A stretch of DNA of 35,932 nucleotides from positions 1 to 35,932 of the forward strand of contig CAKNKY010000024.1 in assembly GCA_930987725.1 (NCBI GenBank), given 5' to 3'. The notes beneath the pieces were generated by a model. That model was not told where the DNA came from, made no database searches, and was given only the letters and a program-made list of their open reading frames with translations. The stretch comes from an uncultured Anaeromassilibacillus sp. (GTDB taxonomy: Bacteria; Bacillota; Clostridia; Oscillospirales; Acutalibacteraceae). A program made the translations under genes and the position numbers. Shown piece by piece: positions 31,939 to 35,932 of this stretch; position 1 is the stretch's first letter, and each line of letters opens with the position of its first letter.

Positions 31939-32295
31939 ATGGAATTTATAATGGCGTTTCTTGTGGGCGGGGCTATCTGCGCCGTGGGCCAGCTCCTGTT
32001 GGATTACACACAGCTGACGCCGGCCCGCATCTTGGTGCTGTTCGTCACGGCGGGGGCCGTGCTGACGGCGCTCGGCCTTTACGGCCCTCTCGTCGAGGCG
32101 GCCGGCGCGGGCGCCACAACGCCGATCACCGGCTTCGGCTACCTCATGGCGGAGGGCGTGCGCAAGGCTGTGGAAGAGAAGGGACTGTTCGGCGCGATCG
32201 GCGGCGGGTTGGCGGCGGCGTCCCCAGGCATTTCCGCCGCGGTGGCGTGCGGTTTCCTGGCCGCCGTATTTTCGCGCTCCGGCAGTAAGAGCTGA
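31939..32295 (+). CDS. spoVAE: Stage V sporulation protein AE (SpoVAE/AEb)
   Basis: Small membrane protein of the SpoVA channel that moves dipicolinic acid into the forespore and out during germination. The 118-residue product matches the family along its length as I recall it: MAFLVGGAICAVGQLLLDYTQLTPARILVLFV, GLYGPLVEAAGAGATTPITGFGYLMAEGVRKAVEEKGLFGAIGGG. Three or four membrane segments. GGGAGG lies eight bases before the ATG; a second AAGGAGG lies further upstream without a usable start. The usual neighbours spoVAC and spoVAD are not adjacent, so the gene is separated from its operon. No certain sporulation promoter was found. It shows the host can form spores. Confidence 0.93.
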   Translation: MEFIMAFLVGGAICAVGQLLLDYTQLTPARILVLFVTAGAVLTALGLYGPLVEAAGAGATTPITGFGYLMAEGVRKAVEEKGLFGAIGGGLAAASPGISAAVACGFLAAVFSRSGSKS

Positions 32296-32305
32296 AAGCA
32301 TAAGA

Positions 32306-32341
32306 AAGCGGGGAGAGGGCAGGCCTGCCCTCTCCCCGCTT
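32306..32341 (+). terminator. Terminator after spoVAE
   Basis: An exact 36-base palindrome, AAGCGGGGAGAGGGCAGG (32306-32323) and its complement (32324-32341). It lies between convergent genes; the T-tract is short (CTTCT). Confidence 0.65.
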
Positions 32342-32386
32342 CTGGACGGCGCCTCTTCTGTCCGATGGGACGCCGCGGGATGTCTG

Positions 32387-32536
32387 TTACTGGATGGAGC
32401 AATCGAGGTAATGCTCAAGCTCCTCGTCGTCCTTCTTTTTCTTCTCGAAATAGACGAAGACGGCAATCGCCGCGGCGGCCAGCGCCGCAACGGCGGAGAG
32501 AACGGTGATAAACACGGTAAATCCATTTTTTTTCAA
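32387..32536 (-). CDS. 49-residue membrane microprotein, function unknown
   Basis: Starts at a TTG (32536) eight bases or so after GGAGGTGTCTG and reads MKKNGFTVFITVLSAVAAL, a hydrophobic helix through residue 30 (AAAAIAVFVYF), then EKKKKDDEELEHYLDCSIQ. It has one membrane segment (about 6-29) with a charged C-terminal tail, with a conventional promoter at 32593-32621. Clean promoter, ribosome site, start and codon-like sequence make it a real gene. I recall similar short proteins in Oscillospiraceae but cannot name a function. The out-of-frame ATG just after the start leads to a meaningless proline-rich frame. Confidence 0.85.
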   Translation of the reverse strand: MKKNGFTVFITVLSAVAALAAAAIAVFVYFEKKKKDDEELEHYLDCSIQ

Positions 32537-32592
32537 ATCAGACACCTCCAAAGCGAAAATAGGGTGGAGCGATAACGTCTTCCTGTTTTTTT

Positions 32593-32621
32593 ATCATATC
32601 CAATTTTGGCAGAAAAGTCAA
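32593..32621 (-). promoter_or_regulatory. Promoter of the 49-residue protein gene
   Basis: TTGACT (32621-32616), 17 bases, TATGAT (32598-32593) on the minus strand; leader about 50 bases. Confidence 0.75.
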
Positions 32622-32696
32622 CTGAAAAGAACAGCCAAAGCGAAATTCCGGTTAAGATTGCTCAAGACGCCTGTGCTTCACTCCGTTCCGGCGCAT

Positions 32697-32728
32697 AAAA
32701 AAAGCAGAGCTTTCGCTCTGCTTTTTTT
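32697..32728 (-). terminator. Terminator of rpsT
   Basis: AAAAAAAGCAGAGC (32697-32710) with GCTCTGCTTTTTTT (32715-32728), loop TTTC, 29 bases after the rpsT stop. Confidence 0.92.
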
Positions 32729-32756
32729 AACGCCCTGCGCGCTTCCGCTCAGCGGA

Positions 32757-33011
32757 TTACGCGTTGGCCTTCTTTGCCAGCTGGGACTTCTTTCTGGCAG
32801 CGGCGTTCTTGTGAAGGATGCCCTTCGCAACGGCCTGGTCAAGCTTTTTGACAGCCACACGGACAGCCTCGGCCTTGTTGGCGTCGTTGTTCGCGATGGC
32901 GGCGTTCGCCTTCTTGAGCGTAGTTTTCAGCTCGGAGTTGGCGGCCTTGTTGATCAGCGTCTTGGTGGCAATCACCTTCACGCGTTTCTTCGCGGATTTG
33001 ATGTTCGGCAT
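32757..33011 (-). CDS. rpsT: 30S ribosomal protein S20
   Basis: Binds 16S rRNA near the base of the 30S body. The 84-residue, Lys/Ala-rich, all-helical protein has the family start MPNIKSAKKRVKV and the motif GILHKNAAARKKSQLAKK at the end. The start at 33011 follows AAAGGGGGG; the open frame continues upstream without meaning. It is transcribed from its own promoter at 33052-33080, ends at a strong terminator, and is divergent from spoIIP, a neighbour often found near rpsT in Clostridia and Bacilli. Confidence 0.97.
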   Translation of the reverse strand: MPNIKSAKKRVKVIATKTLINKAANSELKTTLKKANAAIANNDANKAEAVRVAVKKLDQAVAKGILHKNAAARKKSQLAKKANA

Positions 33012-33051
33012 GTGTAACCCCCCTTTGCAGGTTTCTTTTCGCGTAGAGTTT

Positions 33052-33080
33052 ATTTTATCATTCAATGGTAAAAAAAGCAA
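33052..33080 (-). promoter_or_regulatory. Promoter of rpsT
   Basis: TTGCTT (33080-33075), 17 bases, TAAAAT (33057-33052) on the minus strand. The region 33081-33299 towards spoIIP contains CATAGAAT (33255-33262), which resembles a SigE-type -10, but no matching -35 is clear. Confidence 0.65.
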
Positions 33081-33299
33081 GGCCTCTTGGGCAGAATTCT
33101 GTGCCAGGCCGTGCGGCAAAAGCTTTTTTGGCGGATTCACTGAAAAAAGCAGGTTGTTTTCCCGAATTGTCGATCTTTTTCGGGCGGCCGGATAGAAAAC
33201 CTCCGCCGGGCGTGCCGCATACCGCTTCCGCGGGAATGGATCGGCCTTTTGCCGCATAGAATAACCCGTGATCGGCTGTTTCGGAAAGGGGGAGGGCGG

Positions 33300-34433
33300 A
33301 TGAACCGGCAAAGGGGAGAGCGCGGAAAGCTGTTCTGCGCGGCGGCGCTGTGCGCCGTGTTGGGCGCGGCGGGCGTCGTGTGCGCCGCGGCGACGGCCCC
33401 ATCCGTGACGGGCAGACTATCGGTGGCGGCGGCCGGGTTCATTTTACCGGACGGCGCGCTGGCGGCCGCGCAGGAGGGGGAGCTCTTCGCGCCCGCGGCG
33501 TCATCGGAGCAGGCGGCTTCCTCCGCTGTTTCAGCCCTGTCTTCCGCCGTTTCCGCGGCGGAAGGGCAGGCGGCTTCCTCTGCCGCCTCCGCGGCGGAGA
33601 GCAGCGCTTCCTCCCAGGCTGCCGCTCCCGCCTCTGCCCAGGCGCAGGGGCAGAACGGCCCTGTGGAGACGGTAATGGAAAACGGAATTCAGGAATCCAC
33701 CATTTCCAACACGGGCGTGCAGTACGGCAACGTGTGGGTAAAGAACTCGAATCTCTATCACAGCGTCGATATTCCGGCCGTGCTGGCGGAGGAACCGGAC
33801 GTGAGCCTGAAGCGCGACGGCAGCGTGGAGATTCTGCTCTATCACACGCACACCACGGAGGCCTTCCAGGGTGACACGCGCACGCAGGACAACAGCCGCA
33901 ACGTGGTGGCGGTGGGCGAGAAGGTGAAGGCGGAGTTGGAGCAGGCGGGCTTCGGTGTGGTGCATGACGCCACCTGCCACGATTACCCCTCCTACAATGG
34001 CTCCTATGACCGTTCCGGCGAGACGATTGAGAAGAATCTGGCGGAGTATCCCGGCATCCAGGTGACAATCGATATCCACCGCGACGCGCTCGGCGGTTCC
34101 GGCGCGCGCGTGAAGCCAACGGTGTATGTGAACGGCAAAAAAGCTGCGCAGATTATGATCGTCGCCGGCTGCGACGACGACGGCACGCTCGGTTTCCCGG
34201 ATTGGGAATACAACCTCCGGCTCGCCATGCGCTGCCAGCAGGCGGTGAGTGATCTCTATCCCTCCCTGGCAAGGCCGATGCACTTCTGCCCGAAGAAATA
34301 CAACGAGCACTACACGCACGGCTCGCTTCTGGTGGAATTCGGCACGGACGCCAGCACGCTGGACGAGGTGCTCTATGCCGGGGAGCTGTTCGGCAAGGCG
34401 CTCGCGCAGACGCTGCTGGGCCTCACGGAATAA
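33300..34433 (+). CDS. spoIIP: Stage II sporulation protein P, peptidoglycan amidase/endopeptidase
   Basis: With SpoIID and SpoIIM it degrades septal peptidoglycan to drive forespore engulfment. The 377-residue protein has an N-terminal membrane anchor (about 10-30), a Ser/Ala-rich linker to about 125, and the amidase domain with EILLYHTHTTEAF, RNVVAVGEKVKAELEQAGFGVVHD, NLAEYPGIQVTIDIHRDALGG and SLLVEFGTDASTLDE; the His and Glu residues in these motifs are the expected zinc ligands and catalytic residues. The ATG at 33300 overlaps a GGAGGGCGG site. The 59-residue gene follows 27 bases later, likely on the same mRNA. No gpr gene is between it and rpsT. Confidence 0.95.
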   Translation: MNRQRGERGKLFCAAALCAVLGAAGVVCAAATAPSVTGRLSVAAAGFILPDGALAAAQEGELFAPAASSEQAASSAVSALSSAVSAAEGQAASSAASAAESSASSQAAAPASAQAQGQNGPVETVMENGIQESTISNTGVQYGNVWVKNSNLYHSVDIPAVLAEEPDVSLKRDGSVEILLYHTHTTEAFQGDTRTQDNSRNVVAVGEKVKAELEQAGFGVVHDATCHDYPSYNGSYDRSGETIEKNLAEYPGIQVTIDIHRDALGGSGARVKPTVYVNGKKAAQIMIVAGCDDDGTLGFPDWEYNLRLAMRCQQAVSDLYPSLARPMHFCPKKYNEHYTHGSLLVEFGTDASTLDEVLYAGELFGKALAQTLLGLTE

Positions 34434-34460
34434 CCAAAAGAGAACGGGAAGGAAAAAGGA

Positions 34461-34640
34461 ATGGACGACAAAAGAAGAGGGCTGCGCGCGTTCGCCACAG
34501 CCCTGGTGGCCACGCTCTGTGTGCTCGGCTTCGTCATCGGCTTTCTCGAGGTCGATGAGCAGTCGCGCCGGATCGGCTTCGGGGACGAAAAAACGCTTAT
34601 TTTCACCATTACGGGGCAAAACTGGCGGTTGCCGTGGTAA
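34461..34640 (+). CDS. 59-residue membrane microprotein downstream of spoIIP
   Basis: Reads MDDKRRGLRAFATALVATL, continues as a hydrophobic helix (about 10-30), then EVDEQSRRIGFGDEKTLIFT and ends ITGQNWRLPW. Single membrane segment with basic N-terminus and an outer domain of about 30 residues. GGGAAGG lies upstream at a reasonable distance. Position 27 bases after spoIIP suggests co-expression in sporulation. I recall similar short genes after spoIIP in related bacteria but no function. Its last codons overlap the -35 (TTGCCG, 34629-34634) of the repeat-region promoter. Confidence 0.8.
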   Translation: MDDKRRGLRAFATALVATLCVLGFVIGFLEVDEQSRRIGFGDEKTLIFTITGQNWRLPW

Positions 34641-34657
34641 AGGTTCTATGTTATAAT
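34629..34657 (+). promoter_or_regulatory. Promoter in front of the first 126-bp unit
   Basis: TTGCCG (34629-34634), 17 bases, TATAAT (34652-34657), with TGT directly before the -10 (extended -10). Transcription would start near 34664, at the foot of the first hairpin. Confidence 0.7.
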
Positions 34658-34783
34658 GATCTCACGGGCTAAGCGGAAATCGAAGATTTCCGAGCCCTGA
34701 GAGAATATTGAAACACACGCCAAAAACGGTGAACGTTTTTGGCCCAGGGGAGCGGGCCTCCCGGCCCGATGTTGTGTTATAAT
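34658..34783 (+). ncRNA. 126-bp unit, copy 1: candidate small structured RNA
   Basis: Three hairpins follow the promoter. A: CTCA and GGGCT (34661-34670) pair with AGCCC and TGAG (34693-34701), capped by GGAAATC/GATTTCC (34675-34691). B: GCCAAAAACG/CGTTTTTGGC (34719-34743) with loop GTGAA. C: CGGGCC/GGCCCG (34753-34768), followed by a U-rich stretch (ATGTTGTGTT) that could end transcription. The unit ends with another TGTTATAAT. No ribosome site or plausible protein. I do not recognise a known RNA family. It could instead be a duplicated leader or promoter of the gene at 35131. Confidence 0.5.
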
Positions 34784-34909
34784 ACCCTCACGGGCTAAGC
34801 GGAAATCGAAGATTTCCGAGCCCTGAGAGAACATTGAAACACACGCCAAAAACGGTGAACGTTTTTGGCCCAGGGGAGCGGGCCTTCCGGCCCGATGTTG
34901 TGTTATAAT
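34784..34909 (+). ncRNA. 126-bp unit, copy 2: candidate small structured RNA
   Basis: The same three hairpins as copy 1. The changes relative to copy 1 avoid the stems: they lie in the linker, in the loop of hairpin C and in the first bases. The promoter is an extended -10 only (TGTTATAAT at 34775-34783); no -35 is present. A third TGTTATAAT at 34901-34909 ends the unit and may serve the gene at 35131. Confidence 0.5.
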
Positions 34910-35130
34910 AAATCTGTAAAGCACCTTACGGGCCGGGCGGGAAGAAAAAGGCGCAGGCCTGGGGGAAGGTGTGCAGCCCGGGAGGGCCGGCCGCCTGTTT
35001 TGGCGCGCTGCTTTTCCCAGGACGGGATTCCCCTTTCACATAAAATTTAAATTTGGACGCCGGTTCTGCCGGTGATGATGAGGCGCGCGGGCGGAGAGCC
35101 TGTGCACGCCGATATAAAGAGGATAAAACG
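34910..35130 (+). other. Leader region before the Ser/Pro-rich protein gene
   Basis: After the third TATAAT (34904-34909) come about 220 bases without a gene. GCACCTT (34921-34927) can pair with AAGGTGTGC (34966-34974) around a GC-rich interior, and a GC-rich segment up to 35000 can fold further. An AT-rich patch (ATAAAATTTAAATTT, 35040-35054) lies further on without a clear -35. No known riboswitch is recognised. Confidence 0.4.
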
Positions 35131-35844
35131 ATGAAAAGAAAGACGAAACGGACAGGCTTTTTTGTCTGGTCGATCTGTGCCATCCTGTGCGCTGTGCTGA
35201 CGGCGTCCCTGTTTTTGGGAACCGCGCTGCCCATGGCATCACAGCCGGAGGAACCTGTATCACAGGCGGAACCGGAAAGCGCGGCGCCGCCCGCTGCTTC
35301 CAGTGAAACGCCCCCAGCGCCTTCAAGCGAAGCACCGCCGCCATCCAGTGCGGCGCCGCCTCCGCCTTCGAGTGCTGCCCCGCCCCCGCCTTCAAGCACG
35401 GCGCCGCCTCCGTCGAGCGCGCCGGCCGTGCAGAGCCAGGCTCCGGTGAGCACGGCTGCTCCCTCCCGCGCGGAGGTTTCCTCCACCGCGTCCGAGGCTT
35501 CCTCTTCCGCAAGTGAGGAGACGTCCTCCGGGGAAGAGAGCAGCAGCGCCGCGTCTTCCCGCCGGGAGAGCAGCCGGCTTGCATTGCCGAGCGTCGGTGA
35601 TGTGAGCGGCGTGGGTCTGCTCTCAGCAGGTGAGCTTGTGGAAGGGGAGAACAGGCAGATCAACTGGATCGGCATTATCTCATGGGGCTGCATTGCCGCA
35701 GGCGTGCTCATCGTACTGATCATTCTGCTCAGCAACCGCAGGCCGCCGCGCAGCGGCTACGGACGCAAGCGCTACCGCCGCCCGCGCCGCAAGGGCCGCA
35801 AGCGCCTCCTGCCCGATCGCTACTACCATGGCAAATACCATTGA
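35131..35844 (+). CDS. Ser/Pro-rich, double-span membrane protein, function unknown
   Basis: A 237-residue protein I cannot assign to a family. A basic N-terminus and hydrophobic segment at about 11-30 act as signal or anchor, followed by ALPMASQPE at 32-40, an extracellular stalk rich in Pro, Ser, Ala and Glu with repeats of the form PPPPSSAA (about 65-105), a second membrane segment near 176-200 (WIGIISWGCIAAGVLIVLIILL), and a very basic cytoplasmic tail with many Arg, Lys and Tyr (RSGYGRKRYRRPRRKGRKR and beyond). The ATG at 35131 follows AGAGGA. It shares architecture and the nine-residue motif with the protein at 22901-24157, although the tails differ: basic here, acidic there. Confidence 0.83.
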   Translation: MKRKTKRTGFFVWSICAILCAVLTASLFLGTALPMASQPEEPVSQAEPESAAPPAASSETPPAPSSEAPPPSSAAPPPPSSAAPPPPSSTAPPPSSAPAVQSQAPVSTAAPSRAEVSSTASEASSSASEETSSGEESSSAASSRRESSRLALPSVGDVSGVGLLSAGELVEGENRQINWIGIISWGCIAAGVLIVLIILLSNRRPPRSGYGRKRYRRPRRKGRKRLLPDRYYHGKYH

Positions 35845-35851
35845 CAGTTTT

Positions 35852-35899
35852 TTATTAGGCATTAAAAAAGGGAAGGCCCCGTGACTTGCCTCCTAATAA
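35852..35899. repeat. Inverted repeat in AT-rich right edge
   Basis: TTATTAGG (35852-35859) and CCTAATAA (35892-35899) are perfect inverted repeats, with T- and A-runs outside them (TTTT before, GAAAA after). Just after the stop of the previous gene it could be a terminator with a long loop or the end of an inserted element. Sequence composition shifts to AT-rich here; the window ends 33 bases later. Confidence 0.5.
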
Positions 35900-35932
35900 G
35901 AAAACATGAGCAAGTCCAGTAAAATCAATGTT

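Larger units (their letters stand above)
34658..34909. repeat. Tandem direct repeat, 126-bp period, two full copies
   Basis: 34658-34783 and 34784-34909 are identical except for a few positions at the start of the unit, one T/C change in the linker (AATATTG/AACATTG) and one in the loop of hairpin C (TCCC/TTCC). TATAAT occurs at 34652, 34778 and 34904, exactly 126 bases apart. Confidence 0.95.

Noticed and set aside
31813-32526. 237-codon minus-strand frame starting inside the 49-residue gene
   Set aside because: It starts at an out-of-frame ATG, is Arg/Pro-rich and runs antisense through spoVAE. The TTG frame has the ribosome site and a sensible membrane protein.
34646-34924. 92-codon minus-strand frame with two repeated segments
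   Set aside because: It is only the translation of the 126-bp repeats. It has no ribosome site or promoter, and the DNA symmetry is better explained by RNA hairpins on the plus strand.
35906-35932. ATG opening MSKSSKINV at the very end
   Set aside because: No ribosome site lies before it and only nine codons are visible, so a gene cannot be supported.

Overview
The window looks like chromosomal DNA of a high-GC, endospore-forming Gram-positive of the class Clostridia, probably Oscillospiraceae/Ruminococcaceae. This is an inference from content: spoIIP and spoVAE, a fatty-acid kinase fakA next to recG, a rhodanese-free ThiI next to a cysteine desulfurase, LplA/LplB/LplC-type CUT1 transport genes with a membrane-bound AraC regulator, strong AGGAGG ribosome binding sites, and GTG/TTG starts beside TATAAT promoters. 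No rRNA, tRNA, CRISPR array or transposase is visible.

Layout. 1-190: a GC-rich array of 85-bp direct repeats at the left edge. 236-2686 (minus): thiamine salvage operon thiW-thiM-thiE behind a promoter, TPP riboswitch and intrinsic terminator. 2711-3654 (minus): ribokinase-like sugar kinase. 3679-13981: a glycan-use locus with two ABC permeases, a sugar-binding lipoprotein and a membrane AraC-type sensor-regulator on the minus strand, divergent from a GH27 and a GH127 glycosidase. Neither glycosidase has a signal peptide, so the picture is import of an arabinose- or galactose-containing oligosaccharide followed by cytoplasmic hydrolysis; the transporter ATPase is not in the window. 14012-22720: capA-like gene, fakA, recG, htrA-like protease, corrinoid adenosyltransferase and a DegV/FakB lipid-binding protein, separated by strong terminators. 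22798-24204: Ser/Pro/Glu-rich membrane protein. 24217-30466 (minus): one apparent operon nifS-thiI-cinA-(degenerate CinA-like gene)-serine hydrolase, divergent from a Fur-family gene. 31044-34640: Crp/Fnr-like regulator, spoVAE, a 49-residue membrane protein, rpsT, then spoIIP with a 59-residue membrane protein. 34652-34909: two nearly identical 126-bp units. 35131-35844: a second Ser/Pro-rich membrane protein. The last 80 bases turn AT-rich with an inverted repeat.

Most unusual elements: (1) the tandem 126-bp units, each with a promoter-like extended -10 and three hairpins, which could be a duplicated small RNA gene not known to me; (2) a degenerate CinA-like protein translationally coupled to cinA; (3) two surface-type proteins sharing an identical nine-residue motif at residues 32-40; (4) two conserved-looking membrane microproteins (49 and 59 residues); (5) a branched RNA structure between the TPP attenuator and thiW; (6) repeated ATTCACA sites upstream of the sugar-binding lipoprotein promoter. 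All functional assignments rest on reading motifs by eye; no database search was run.
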